DNA of 64,000 bases, taken from NCBI GenBank assembly GCA_964527785.1, contig CAZGNO010000008.1:1-64000 (forward strand), written 5' to 3'. A program made the translations under genes and the position numbers. Of this stretch, positions 14,906 through 23,580 are shown piece after piece. Under the pieces are notes generated by a model. That model made no database searches and was not told the DNA's origin. It worked only from the letters and a program-made list of their open reading frames with translations. Origin of the DNA: JADJXV01 sp964527785 (GTDB lineage: Bacteria; Bacteroidota; Ignavibacteria; Kapaibacteriales; UBA961). How positions within the stretch are numbered: position 1 is the stretch's first letter; each line of letters opens with the position of its first letter.

Positions 14906-15424
14906 GTGGCAAAAAGTTCACCCAAAAAATCAGTTAAAAAGAAGCCGAAAAGAGGAAAAAGAAGTGTAGCTAAAGTTCCGCAAAATTCAGCACGGAAAAA
15001 CGCTATGATTTCCGCTTTGATTTCAACTTTAGGAATTGTTTCAACTGCCTGTGAATTAGTAGGGATAGACAGAAATACTCACTACAATTGGTACGAAAAA
15101 GACGAAAAATATAAAAAACGTGTTGATGAACTGTTAAATGTGAGCCTTGATTTTGCCGAAAGTAAGCTATTTGAAACCATAAAAGGTGTGGAGTTAGACG
15201 AAGATAAGATTTTCTTGCATGAAGGTGCGCCGGTAGTTGTAGCAACAAAGAAACGCTATCCCCCTTCAGACGCTAACATACGGTTCTATTTGGACAGAAA
15301 AGGTACAAAACGGGGTTACGGTACGGAACAGCAGTTGAATAAGGATAAGCAAGAATCCATACAGCCGCCTCCGGTAACGTTCACTCGAAGGACTACAAAT
15401 GATAACGATGGAACTGTCGGATAA
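14906..15424 (+). CDS. Terminase small subunit
   Basis: The start is GTG 14906, because the nearby ATG at 14904 is in another frame. A basic N-terminal tail (KKSVKKKPKRGKRS) leads into an HTH (ALISTLGIVSTACELVGIDR, NTHYNWYEKDEKYKKRV), then a helical oligomerisation part with ESKLFETIKG and DANIRFYLDRKGTKRGY. This is the usual TerS pattern of DNA recognition and ring assembly. It overlaps TerL by 26 bp. Confidence 0.85.
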   Translation: MAKSSPKKSVKKKPKRGKRSVAKVPQNSARKNAMISALISTLGIVSTACELVGIDRNTHYNWYEKDEKYKKRVDELLNVSLDFAESKLFETIKGVELDEDKIFLHEGAPVVVATKKRYPPSDANIRFYLDRKGTKRGYGTEQQLNKDKQESIQPPPVTFTRRTTNDNDGTVG

Positions 15425-16703
15425 GCAGTTTGACGCAATAGATAATGATTCTGAAGAAACGTTCTATATAGGTGGGATTGGAAGCGGGAAAACGTTTGTG
15501 TTGGGTGCGTTTGTTTACAATGAGTGTAGGTTAAAAGGAAGCGTAGGGCTAATAACAGCACCTGTTTTCGACACTCTGAACAATAGTACATTACCTGAAC
15601 TGAAAAACGTATGGGGGCAATTGGGACTGATTGAAGGTGTTCATTATGTAATTGGCAGCATGCCTCCTAAAGAGTGGAATATCCCAAATTATACAAATCG
15701 AAACGGTAAAATCCTTACATGGCGTTGGGGTTCTTATTCAATTTTAGACGGCTCGGATAACTTCAATAAACACCTTGGACTGCAACTTGATTATGTAGCT
15801 GCTGACGAGTTTCGAGACGTAAAAGTCGGTGCATGGGATAAGTATCGCGGTCGTATGAGAGGCAAAGCAAAGAAAGCACTCGGATTACAATATAAAATGC
15901 TGGCGGTTACGACTCCACCGGATGACCCGAATAAAATTGAAAAGCTGATTAACGACAGGGTGAATGTTATCTACGGTACGTCATTCGACAATGCTAAGAA
16001 TCTTCCTGAGGGCTATTTAGAAGGATTGATTGATAAGTACGACGAAATAACGTACAATCGTGAAGTATTAGGGCAGATGATTCACTTAGGCGGTTCCCGG
16101 GCTTATCACGCCTTTTCAGATGAAAGTGTAGTCAGACAGGACTTTATTCCGAACGCTCCAACGGTAATGTGTTGGGACTTCAATGCAAGTGCTAAGAAGC
16201 CGATGAGTACGAGCTTGATTCAGGAAATAGGCGGAAAATACTACGTAACTAAAGAGTTCATATTTAAGAATGGCAATACCGATGAACAATGTAAAAACAT
16301 ACTGGATTTTTTTCAAAAGTCTAGTTTTAACGGTACACTCGAAGTTACAGGCGACTATTCAGGACATAGGAAGGAATCCAATGCAACCCGTTCTGATTAT
16401 GCTATTATCGAGCATTATTTTTCTCGTTATCCCGATTATAGACTTAAAACGCGCCCGACGCTTGCCATACGGGATAGAGTTGCCTCTCTCAACACTCAAT
16501 TTCTTAGTATGGGTGGAGAGCGAAAACTTTGGGTAGATAATCGTTGTGTAAAGACAATTGAGGATTTGTACAAAACAAGGTGGAAAGAAAGCGGGCAAGG
16601 ATTAGACGATACAGACCCTGAACGCACCCATCCAAGCGATGCGTTAAGTTACTGGGCGTATAATTATTTTCCGATTGATAGGAAGGAATTTGTATATGGA
16701 TAA
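15399..16703 (+). CDS. Terminase large subunit
   Basis: 434 residues. ATPase part: Walker A IGGIGSGKTFVLG (about 25-37), Walker B LDYVAADEF (about 130-138) and motif III LAVTTPPDDP. Nuclease part: CWDFNAS, VTGDYSGH and a C-terminal HPSDALSYWAYN, the three acidic positions of the RNase H-like endonuclease. It pumps and cuts DNA at the portal. A second start (15408) is possible. Confidence 0.9.
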   Translation: MITMELSDKQFDAIDNDSEETFYIGGIGSGKTFVLGAFVYNECRLKGSVGLITAPVFDTLNNSTLPELKNVWGQLGLIEGVHYVIGSMPPKEWNIPNYTNRNGKILTWRWGSYSILDGSDNFNKHLGLQLDYVAADEFRDVKVGAWDKYRGRMRGKAKKALGLQYKMLAVTTPPDDPNKIEKLINDRVNVIYGTSFDNAKNLPEGYLEGLIDKYDEITYNREVLGQMIHLGGSRAYHAFSDESVVRQDFIPNAPTVMCWDFNASAKKPMSTSLIQEIGGKYYVTKEFIFKNGNTDEQCKNILDFFQKSSFNGTLEVTGDYSGHRKESNATRSDYAIIEHYFSRYPDYRLKTRPTLAIRDRVASLNTQFLSMGGERKLWVDNRCVKTIEDLYKTRWKESGQGLDDTDPERTHPSDALSYWAYNYFPIDRKEFVYG

Positions 16704-16824
16704 TGTAAATAAAATACAACAGGATTTAAGGGATAGAAAGATTACCTACAGTCAGTATTTTAAGAGACTATCCAAACGACTAAAGAAATTTCAAAAGCCC
16801 GATTTTCAACACTCCAATAATTGA
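16696..16824 (+). CDS. 42-aa basic mini-protein after TerL
   Basis: The ATG lies inside the TerL end (8-bp overlap). The product MDNVNKIQQDLRDRKITYSQ continues with YFKRLSKRLKKFQKP, a compact basic helix. The next gene starts 2 bp after its stop, so the gene spacing favours a real gene. Function unknown. Confidence 0.45.
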   Translation: MDNVNKIQQDLRDRKITYSQYFKRLSKRLKKFQKPDFQHSNN

Positions 16825-16825
16825 T

Positions 16826-17068
16826 ATGCCTGATTACGCCCCGGATAAAGACAAAACAGAAGCTATTGCAGCGATACTCGGTTCATCAAAGTATGTTGTA
16901 ATTGTCGAATCCGATACAGACCCAAAAGACGGTGAAGACAAATCGAAAGAACCTACTCAGTACGGTTTTTTCTTTAACGACTACATGGGTTCTTTCGGGT
17001 TAATTGCCTGGGCTTCATCAAAGTTAAAAAAATCTATTGATAAAATGGGGAATGAAGACAACGAATGA
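16826..17068 (+). CDS. Small hypothetical phage protein between TerL and portal (80 aa)
   Basis: Acidic, with a central SSKYVVIVESDTDPKDGE and an aromatic YGFFFNDYMGSFGLIAW. Overlaps the portal gene by ATGA. Unknown function. Confidence 0.55.
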   Translation: MPDYAPDKDKTEAIAAILGSSKYVVIVESDTDPKDGEDKSKEPTQYGFFFNDYMGSFGLIAWASSKLKKSIDKMGNEDNE

Positions 17069-18579
17069 GTAACACACAAATCACATTGCGCGGTTCGGAT
17101 CACATAAGAGCTTTTGCGCTCTCATTCTCTGTTATTTGGGGTGCTACTCCGTTATCAAATGAAGTAAACAACCTCGCTTATTTCCGTGCATTGACCTGTT
17201 TCATTGGTAGCGAATACGATGATTTGGAAGATAGGCGTAAGTTGATGTATCAGTACTTGAGCAATGACTTTGCTACTGACAGTGAGGACGATACAATAAA
17301 CCAACTGTACAGGGTTATTCCCATTGAAGAATTTGTTAATCGAGTACTCAGAAATCTTTGCGGACTCTATTCAAAAGCTCCAAACCGTAAGTTTGACGTA
17401 AGCAATTCAAATATAGACGATGCTTATAAAAACGCCGATGTAAACAGTTCGCTTCGATATGCTCATAAAATAGCAAAGTTATGTAATACAGCCCTTGTAA
17501 TGCCAGTTGTAAGGGACTTTAAAATTGAAATAGATGTATTGCCTCCTGACTTGTTTCGTGTCGTTACCGATAAAAAAGACCATCGTAAAATCACTGAATT
17601 ATGGATACCTGTAAACTTACCGGATGCAGCGGGAAACCCAGTCTATACGTTTAAGGTTTGGACAGATAAAACGTACCGGGTACTTGATGCTGAAGGTCGG
17701 GAAATAAGCAGTGAGGCAAACAAGTACGGAATTATCCCTGCTTGTTTTTTACAGTTTACACACAGTAGAACAGATTTTTACGGGGGTGGTTTGTGGGAAT
17801 TGCTGTTTGCAGTTTTGGATGACAACAAATTGTGTTTTCTTGCTAATAATGACGTTGTTTACAGTGCATTTTCGGTGTGGATTGCGACTAATTTCGGTAA
17901 GGAAAATATCAAACTTGCACCGAACAGACTTTTGAGAGTGGACAAAGTGACCAGTGGAGAGGGTTTTGAAGTAGCCCCGTCACTTGACAGCGTGGGCGGT
18001 AATGGAATATTCCCAAACATAGATGATTTACGCGACCGGCGATATAAAATAGCAATGCGTAAAATGGGACTGCCTGAAAGTTTAATTAGCGCAAATCCCG
18101 GACTTGCACCATCGGGAGTGGCGATGCAGATTGACAGAATGGAGTTACTGGACTTACGTTCCGAAGATGCCGGTACTTTCACAAAGTTTGAGAATGATTT
18201 TTACCCGGTTTTTGCAAAAATAGTCAATAAGGATTTGGGACTGGGATTACCTGAAACTTGTTCGGTAGGTATTGACTATATAGAAGATGCGGAATACATA
18301 GAGCCCGCCGTTGAACAGGCGAATACACTCGCTCAATTTGAATACGGCTTACTGTCTGCAAAAGACTTTGTAGCCAAACACATAAAAAACGAATTGATAA
18401 CGACCGATGAGGAAGCTATTAATTATCTTATTAAAAATCGTACACTATTGGAGAAACTAAAATCTCATGGACAACAAACTACGCAACAGGCACTTGATGA
18501 GGACAGCACAAGCGGAAGCGGACAGACAGAAACAGCCGCTATTGGACAGGATAGCGGAACTAGAAGCGCAATTATCTGA
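17065..18579 (+). CDS. Portal protein
   Basis: 504 residues placed directly after TerL. Portal-type features include an N-terminal helical region with EEFVNRVLRNLCGLYSKAPN, a wing region with DVLPPDLFRVV and KITELWIPVN, a crown/stem region with GNGIFPNIDDLRDRRYK and APSGVAMQIDRMELLDLRSE, and an acidic/Gln-rich C-terminus. The dodecameric ring at the capsid vertex is the DNA channel. Its last 113 bp overlap the next gene. Confidence 0.85.
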   Translation: MSNTQITLRGSDHIRAFALSFSVIWGATPLSNEVNNLAYFRALTCFIGSEYDDLEDRRKLMYQYLSNDFATDSEDDTINQLYRVIPIEEFVNRVLRNLCGLYSKAPNRKFDVSNSNIDDAYKNADVNSSLRYAHKIAKLCNTALVMPVVRDFKIEIDVLPPDLFRVVTDKKDHRKITELWIPVNLPDAAGNPVYTFKVWTDKTYRVLDAEGREISSEANKYGIIPACFLQFTHSRTDFYGGGLWELLFAVLDDNKLCFLANNDVVYSAFSVWIATNFGKENIKLAPNRLLRVDKVTSGEGFEVAPSLDSVGGNGIFPNIDDLRDRRYKIAMRKMGLPESLISANPGLAPSGVAMQIDRMELLDLRSEDAGTFTKFENDFYPVFAKIVNKDLGLGLPETCSVGIDYIEDAEYIEPAVEQANTLAQFEYGLLSAKDFVAKHIKNELITTDEEAINYLIKNRTLLEKLKSHGQQTTQQALDEDSTSGSGQTETAAIGQDSGTRSAII

Positions 18580-18886
18580 AAAGCCAACGTTAATAGCGGA
18601 ACTGGATATTTCAAAGTTCCAAGAGCAAATTGACGAAGTAACAAAAGAGCATATATTAAAGTTAGGTACACAGCTCGAAGACTGCAAAATTCAATTCGAG
18701 GCAATTGTGAATACTACAGGCACAAAGGACGCTATCAAACAAATTGCTACAGATGCACTAAAAATGTGGGAAACCGATGAGCAAGGAACAGACGAAAATA
18801 CGTCCACCGATGAGCAAGGAACAGACGAAACACCCGAAATCGGTCAAGTGGAGAAACCAACTGAAGAATCAAATTTGCCAGCTTAA
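18467..18886 (+). CDS. Coiled-coil phage protein overlapping the portal gene
   Basis: 139 residues beginning inside the portal gene (18467-18579 shared, different frame). Residues 10-75 form a coiled coil (ADRQKQPLLDRIAELEAQL, later ISKFQEQIDEVTKEHILKLG). The C-terminus carries two copies of TDEQGTDE (residues 103-120) and is acidic. Could be a small minor head or scaffold-helper protein; unknown. A nested mini-gene overlaps its end. Confidence 0.6.
   Translation: MDNKLRNRHLMRTAQAEADRQKQPLLDRIAELEAQLSEKPTLIAELDISKFQEQIDEVTKEHILKLGTQLEDCKIQFEAIVNTTGTKDAIKQIATDALKMWETDEQGTDENTSTDEQGTDETPEIGQVEKPTEESNLPA
18773..18830 (+). repeat. 25-bp direct repeat, period 33
   Basis: Identical 25-bp copies lie at 18773-18797 and 18806-18830 (beginning ACCGATGAGCAAGG). 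In one frame they encode TDEQGTDE twice; in the +1 frame each carries an ATG and reads MSKEQTK, so the start region of the nested mini-gene is duplicated. Confidence 0.9.
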
Positions 18887-18953
18887 AGACAACGATATTA
18901 AGCTACGATTAGTATCAAACATATTAGGTATTGATATACCGACCATAGATTAA
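18810..18953 (+). CDS. Mini-gene A (47 aa), paralogue of mini-gene B at 23897
   Basis: Reads MSKEQTKHPKSVKWRNQLKN and on to GIDIPTID; an alternative in-frame ATG at 18777 adds 11 residues. Its last 35 residues align without gaps to those of the 42-aa frame at 23897-24025 (KWRNQLKN with KFRNKVRN; ILGIDIPT with LLGVERPT). Nine identities, counted by eye, plus many conservative changes argue that both are translated. Both overlap the end of the upstream gene in another frame and are followed by related terminators. Confidence 0.5.
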   Translation: MSKEQTKHPKSVKWRNQLKNQICQLKDNDIKLRLVSNILGIDIPTID

Positions 18954-18970
18954 GCAATTTTAAAGTTTTG

Positions 18971-19017
18971 CAAATCACAGGCGCACATCTTCCAAGTGGA
19001 GGGTATGCGCCTTTTTT
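18971..19017 (+). terminator. Terminator A, box ATCACAGGCG
   Basis: AGGCGCA (18979-18985) pairs with TGCGCCT (19006-19012) and a T6 run follows. The 5' flank AAATCACAGGCG is shared with the element at 24040 and, in part, with the one at 22961. It sits between mini-gene A and the scaffold gene. Confidence 0.75.
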
Positions 19018-19039
19018 ATTTTATTCAAGGAATAAGCAA

Positions 19040-19615
19040 ATGCCAGAACCAAATACTCTAAGTGGAGGTGAAACGGGAAGTCCCGAAAACGGTACAGAAT
19101 CGGGTAAGTACTCGGCGGATGTACAAAAAGTAATTGACGAATTGACTGCTAAAGCTGCAAAGGCTGAAACGGAACGTAAAAAAGCGAACGAGGAAGCAGC
19201 TGCGTATCGGTTAAAAGAGAAAGAGGCAGCAGACAAAAAGGCGATTGAGAACGGCGAAGCTGCAAAGATTGTAGAGAGTTTAACAAAAGAGTTGGAGGAA
19301 ACGAAGTCGCTTACCGCCGCTCAAAAAGCCAAACTCGACAAAGTAGAAGCTGACCGGCGCAAAGAGCTTCTCTCACGACTTCCACAAGACAAGGTCAAGA
19401 ACTACGAAGGGATTGAGTTGTCGGTATTGGAGCTAATTGCAAAGGACTTTGCAGTCGAACAGCCGTCGGGCAATTCACAAGGCGGTGAAAGAGGTGGAGG
19501 AAATGGCGGTGTACCCTTAACGCTTGAGGGAATGAATCAGACTCAATTACTAAAGCTGATGAATGAAAACCCTGAAGCATACAAAAAACTAATGGATTCA
19601 AATAAAGGAAAATAA
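19040..19615 (+). CDS. Capsid scaffolding protein
   Basis: The ATG at 19040 follows AAGGA; the longer open frame upstream would read through terminator A. 191 residues, mostly coiled coil (residues 30-115, Ala/Lys/Glu-rich), then a folded patch with LSRLPQDKVKNYEG, a Gly-rich linker and a C-terminal hook (LTLEGMNQTQLLKLMNENPE). This architecture directly before the capsid gene is typical of scaffolding proteins that are lost on maturation. Confidence 0.75.
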   Translation: MPEPNTLSGGETGSPENGTESGKYSADVQKVIDELTAKAAKAETERKKANEEAAAYRLKEKEAADKKAIENGEAAKIVESLTKELEETKSLTAAQKAKLDKVEADRRKELLSRLPQDKVKNYEGIELSVLELIAKDFAVEQPSGNSQGGERGGGNGGVPLTLEGMNQTQLLKLMNENPEAYKKLMDSNKGK

Positions 19616-19617
19616 TT

Positions 19618-20799
19618 ATGGCAATTGATTTTGTTCCCGCACTCTATGAGGCGGAAGTACAGCGACTTATGCCGACTTACGGCAGTCTAGTCGCTAATGG
19701 TTTGGTTTTTAATGACCCTGCTCCGACATTCGTGAAAGGTGGGGATTTTTACCATTCCCGTTATCTTAAATCGCTCTCATTCTTAGGTGACGACAACCGT
19801 AGGTCAGCTAGCGATACAGGCGACATCTCCGTGAAGACACTTTCCTACGGTGAAATTAAGGGAGCGATTGTTCGGCGTTACGATGCTATTGAAGAGGAAG
19901 AACTCGACGTTATTATTTCGGGGGTGGATGGAATTACAAAAGTTGCACCGCAAATAGCACAACGTAATACTGCCAATATTGAGAAACGATACGCAGAAGT
20001 TCTACGGGGGCTTTACCGTGCAGGCGGTGCACTTGCAGTAACTCACAGTTACGACTACACGGGACTCGGTACTGGTGGGTTGATGGATGAAATAGCAATC
20101 ATTAACGGTCAGCAGATGTTCGGTCGTAATTCCGCAATGCTTACTTCCCATCTCCTGCACTCTCATCAGTACGCAAATATGCTGAAACTCGGATTGGTGG
20201 ACTACACACAACTTGCGCAAGGTCAAGAAGTAGCGAGCTCCGGTCAGATGGGAAGTTTTGCAGGAAAACGGTTTATAGTGGATGATGATTTGTGCGCTCA
20301 GATGAACGCTACAGCTACAGCTACAGTTGCAGGCGGTGAGGTCACCGTTATTACTGTTACGAATAGCGGAGGTGGTTTTACGACTGCTCCGGCAGTTACA
20401 TTCACTGGTGGAGGTGGTTCGGGCGCAGCAGGGACGGCGGTACTTACGAACGGTGAGGTTACAAGTATTACCATTACAAATGCTGGCTCAAGCTACGAAA
20501 CCGCTCCAACGATTGCTATTGCCTCTACGGGTGCTTACCCATCGTACTTAGTAGGCGGTACACCGTTCTATTTGGGCTATCAGAAGGCAATGGCAATGAA
20601 GTTCGTTACCGATGACATGAAGGTTAATCCTAAGAAGATATTGCGATGGGATGTACATTATTGTCCTCACGTTATCAATACATCGTATGTAGATACTACG
20701 GTAAATCCTACATCTGCTCAACTGGAGACAGCCGCAAAATGGGAGTCTAGGGCAGACGATGTGACAGACATTAAAATCATTCGTGTTCTAACAAAATAG
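19618..20799 (+). CDS. Major capsid protein with inserted Ig-like/beta repeat domain
   Basis: 393 residues, 2 bp after the scaffold gene. The N-terminal part (KGGDFYHSRYLKSLSFLGDD, KGAIVRRYDAIEEEELDVI) and the C-terminal part (GTPFYLGYQKAMAMKFVTDD, ILRWDVHYCPHVI) fit an HK97-fold coat protein of the P22/N4-gp56-like type. Residues about 231-305 are a repeat insert (GGEVTVITVTNSGGGFTTAP and GEVTSITITNAGSSYETAP) of the kind otherwise seen in tail and surface proteins. It would decorate the capsid outside. Confidence 0.8.
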   Translation: MAIDFVPALYEAEVQRLMPTYGSLVANGLVFNDPAPTFVKGGDFYHSRYLKSLSFLGDDNRRSASDTGDISVKTLSYGEIKGAIVRRYDAIEEEELDVIISGVDGITKVAPQIAQRNTANIEKRYAEVLRGLYRAGGALAVTHSYDYTGLGTGGLMDEIAIINGQQMFGRNSAMLTSHLLHSHQYANMLKLGLVDYTQLAQGQEVASSGQMGSFAGKRFIVDDDLCAQMNATATATVAGGEVTVITVTNSGGGFTTAPAVTFTGGGGSGAAGTAVLTNGEVTSITITNAGSSYETAPTIAIASTGAYPSYLVGGTPFYLGYQKAMAMKFVTDDMKVNPKKILRWDVHYCPHVINTSYVDTTVNPTSAQLETAAKWESRADDVTDIKIIRVLTK

Positions 20800-20802
20800 C
20801 AC

Positions 20803-21006
20803 ATGGGAACGAAACTCATTCGCGGCACACAAACCGCAATCGCAACAGCACAAGGCGTTCACCCTTCTACGGTAAGCAGAAGAATCAAAGGCGGGGATAT
20901 TCCTACTACCGTAGAAGGTTTACGCATTCAGGCGGAGAAACAATCACAATTACCGGAAGGGTATATCAATGCCAACATCATGGGAACAGCTAACAGCAAA
21001 CATTGA
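20803..21006 (+). CDS. Small HTH-containing phage protein (67 aa)
   Basis: Contains an HTH-like segment AIATAQGVHPSTVSRRIKGG. No strong ribosome site. It overlaps the next gene by 38 bp and sits between capsid and connector genes, where DNA-binding proteins are unusual; it could regulate late genes or bind packaged DNA. Function unknown. Confidence 0.5.
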   Translation: MGTKLIRGTQTAIATAQGVHPSTVSRRIKGGDIPTTVEGLRIQAEKQSQLPEGYINANIMGTANSKH

Positions 21007-21379
21007 CATAATGCGCTCAGGTAATGAGGATATGCTTTCACCAGCAGAATACGACGATGAAACTCTGTTAGGACTCAATCAAAAAGGATCAAAGGCAGAG
21101 ATGAAGCTCGATATTCAGCAGGCGTTATCAATTGAATATGATAATGACGGGAGTACGCTTGACGATGTTACAGATAGGAAAACCGCTCAATTATCCCGGG
21201 CTTTGGCTTTTAAGCAGTTATGTATCTTCTATCAGGTTCAAGACGATGGAGAAGGTACAAAAATTCGTATCCGATGGGAAATGTACAGAAAACTCTATGA
21301 GCGTGAACGGCTATTGTTTGGAGGTTTGACGAAGGACGCACCTTCGAGTTCAGTTACATCAAATACCTTTAAGAGGTGA
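20969..21379 (+). CDS. Head-tail connector-like protein
   Basis: 136 residues, helical, positioned right after the capsid as head-completion (gp6/gp15-like) adaptors are. Features: DMLSPAEYDDETLLGLNQKG, then AEMKLDIQQAL, and KIRIRWEMYRKLYERERLLF. GGAAGG precedes the ATG. The function is by gene order and fold type. Confidence 0.6.
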   Translation: MPTSWEQLTANIDIMRSGNEDMLSPAEYDDETLLGLNQKGSKAEMKLDIQQALSIEYDNDGSTLDDVTDRKTAQLSRALAFKQLCIFYQVQDDGEGTKIRIRWEMYRKLYERERLLFGGLTKDAPSSSVTSNTFKR

Positions 21380-21383
21380 AAAA

Positions 21384-21932
21384 ATGGCTTCAACTGTTGA
21401 ACAAATACAGGCTCAATTCAATACTGTTTTGAAAAAAAAGCTCAATGCACAGATACTAAGACGTGTTTCCGACGCTATTGGAAAACTTATGGTTCGTCAG
21501 AATCAAGACAGGATTTTGGAGGGAATTGATAAGAACGGAAAGCCCTTCAAGGGTGTGTCAGGTAAATACAAAAAGCAGAAACTTCGCTTCATTAACCGTT
21601 TGGTAAAGTGGGGTTCTAGGGGTGGCAGAAAGCCCGATTTTGGGACTTTTGCCGCTAAACAAGTAGGTGACGCAATGCGGCTAACGGGTAATCTTATGGA
21701 TGATATAGACTACAACAGCAAACCCGCTACTCAGCCGGCAGTCGGAATTTCAAAGTTCAATGTTGAGGTTTATGTAAGACCACGTTCAATTGGTAAAGCA
21801 AAGGGACTTATCAAAAGCGGACGTCCATTCTTAGGACTTGCAACTGGTGTTCGCGGACTTCAGGAAAGGAATCAAATAATAGCAGAAATAAGACGCGAAT
21901 TAGCGGCTTCAGGAACAGGAAGTGTAAAATGA
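21384..21932 (+). CDS. Tail completion / virion morphogenesis protein (gpS-like)
   Basis: 182 residues, basic, with DRILEGIDKNGKPFKGVSGK and MRLTGNLMDDIDY, matching phage virion morphogenesis (Mu gpG / P2 gpS-like) proteins, which have a 'GxxF...S..Y' N-part and an RxTGxLxDxI segment. It acts at the head-tail joint. Overlaps the next gene by ATGA. Confidence 0.7.
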   Translation: MASTVEQIQAQFNTVLKKKLNAQILRRVSDAIGKLMVRQNQDRILEGIDKNGKPFKGVSGKYKKQKLRFINRLVKWGSRGGRKPDFGTFAAKQVGDAMRLTGNLMDDIDYNSKPATQPAVGISKFNVEVYVRPRSIGKAKGLIKSGRPFLGLATGVRGLQERNQIIAEIRRELAASGTGSVK

Positions 21933-22321
21933 CACCTGAACAATTCCTAACCGAACTGATTGTGTCTGCAAATGCAGAATTTAAGTCTAATGTCAGAACA
22001 GGCAACGGAACGGACTTGGAAACTTTCTTGAAAAGCAAAGCTGCGGCAAAACCATCGGCTTATATATCCTACGAAGGGTACTCCGAAATTGATACAAGTG
22101 AGGACGGTAAACGTGTCGAGGACGCTGAGAACTACGTTATGTACTTACTTGTAAACAATTCGGTAAAACCCTATCACAAAGCAATCAGGGAAAAGCTACT
22201 CGAATGCGGTTCAGAATTTACAGACGAAGATGGAAATGATAAATACGTTTCCATGCCAAACGGACAGGCGTATCGGGAAAATGGCTCGGACGCTTTCGCA
22301 ATAACAGTAATTATTAAATAA
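21929..22321 (+). CDS. Tail terminator-like protein
   Basis: 130 residues. Gene order (after the gpS-like, before the tail tube) and the mixed alpha/beta pattern (AYISYEGYSEIDTSEDGK, NYVMYLLVNN, AFAITVIIK) fit tail terminator proteins (gpU or DUF1834-like) that cap the tube. No sequence-level family match is claimed. Confidence 0.55.
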   Translation: MTPEQFLTELIVSANAEFKSNVRTGNGTDLETFLKSKAAAKPSAYISYEGYSEIDTSEDGKRVEDAENYVMYLLVNNSVKPYHKAIREKLLECGSEFTDEDGNDKYVSMPNGQAYRENGSDAFAITVIIK

Positions 22322-22341
22322 TTTTTTAAAAGGACAAAACA

Positions 22342-22962
22342 ATGCCATCATATTCAGGTGGGTTAAACAGAACGGATTTTTTCGCGGTAAATGCGGCAGG
22401 GACGGGACTTGTTACAGTTACTCCGAATACAATGGTTCCGACAGCTACTGCGGTAACTGACGTGGACGATGCTTTTCTAAAAGCTATTAAAAACTTTAGC
22501 ACGGGTTACACCCCTGTTCGGCTAGGCAAGGGCATTGAAATGTCCTACGACCAGGATACTTTTGGAGGTGACATTTTAAATGCCTGTGATGTGTACCAGC
22601 CGGGCGATGCCGATGCTGCTACCGAATATTACGAAGATGCGTCAGAAGCTCCGGCAATTACAGCGTCAGGCACAACGGTACGGTATATGTTGGCAATAAC
22701 CTACGTCAGGGATGACCCAGACCAAACCGATACAGTATTGGTGTACGTACATCACTGTAACTTCAAGGAAGGTTCAGGGGCATTTACAAGCAAGAAAGGC
22801 GAACGTATTAAACCAAAACTTGATACGATATCCAAGAAAACAACTGCTAATCTAGTAGTTCCTATTGCTTGTTTTGACCCTGCAATTGTTACACCTGCTG
22901 CTGCTGTTACATTGACATCGGGAACAGAATTTAAACGCGTAAGTTTACCAAAAGCTGCATAA
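22342..22962 (+). CDS. Major tail tube protein
   Basis: 206 residues, AAGGA before the start. Strand-rich with a long central loop; TSKKGERIKPKLDTISKKTT and TANLVVPI resemble phage tail tube subunits of siphoviruses. A single tube-like gene and no sheath candidate nearby favour a non-contractile tail. A terminator overlaps its stop codon. Confidence 0.7.
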   Translation: MPSYSGGLNRTDFFAVNAAGTGLVTVTPNTMVPTATAVTDVDDAFLKAIKNFSTGYTPVRLGKGIEMSYDQDTFGGDILNACDVYQPGDADAATEYYEDASEAPAITASGTTVRYMLAITYVRDDPDQTDTVLVYVHHCNFKEGSGAFTSKKGERIKPKLDTISKKTTANLVVPIACFDPAIVTPAAAVTLTSGTEFKRVSLPKAA

Positions 22963-22991
22963 TCACAGGGCGGGTAACACCGCCCATTTTT
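22961..22991 (+). terminator. Terminator B after the tail tube, box ATCACAGG
   Basis: GGGCGG (22968-22973) pairs with CCGCCC (22980-22985), then ATTTTT. Its 5' flank AATCACAGG matches those at 18971 and 24040. It starts within the stop codon of the tail-tube gene, as would suit strong expression of a structural gene ended at once. Confidence 0.75.
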
Positions 22992-23010
22992 AAACAAAAC
23001 CTATCTAATT

Positions 23011-23580
23011 ATGAACACACCCAAAACAACCCTAAAAATCGGAACTACCGCCTACGAACCGCAATTCAAAACTGTTCACGGAGGATTGGTGAGTGCTGCG
23101 GTAATGGCAATCGTTACCAAAGCCCAAACACGCATTACGAAGGCAAGAGGCTTGGAGAAGCTATTGAACCTTATTGCTCCATACACTCAAGTTGCAGGGG
23201 AGCAAACCACCATCAAACAGGCAACAGACGCGGCGGTTCTGGCAGGTGCTATTCCGCTAGCGGATGCCTTAAGGTTTGCAAAATCGGATGAAGCCCTGGA
23301 AATTGAGGATGGTGAATATTTTTCTGAAAAACTACAAGCGTATTCGGATATTCTTGCCGGAGCATTGGATTTCAAAGCAATGAAACTCGAACCGCTCACA
23401 GGAGGGCAAATTGCAGATAGCTTCACATGGGAAGCCATCAAGGAGGTAGCCGAAGATTTTTTGGACTTTGCGAATGTGAAAACGAAGCCGTCAGCTATAT
23501 CAGAAGTTTCGGATGTTTCTCTTCAAACGGAGACTCCGACGAAGAAGATTACGAAAAACCCCAAAGTATCGGTGAACTAA
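23011..23580 (+). CDS. Tail assembly chaperone, gpG-like
   Basis: 189 residues located between tail tube and tape measure, the fixed place for tail assembly chaperones. N-terminal strands (TTLKIGTTAYEPQFKTVHGG), then helical central part (LEKLLNLIAPYTQVAGEQTT), and a C-terminal low-complexity tail ending KNPKVSVN. The next frame continues in -1 and may be a T-like extension. Confidence 0.6.
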   Translation: MNTPKTTLKIGTTAYEPQFKTVHGGLVSAAVMAIVTKAQTRITKARGLEKLLNLIAPYTQVAGEQTTIKQATDAAVLAGAIPLADALRFAKSDEALEIEDGEYFSEKLQAYSDILAGALDFKAMKLEPLTGGQIADSFTWEAIKEVAEDFLDFANVKTKPSAISEVSDVSLQTETPTKKITKNPKVSVN

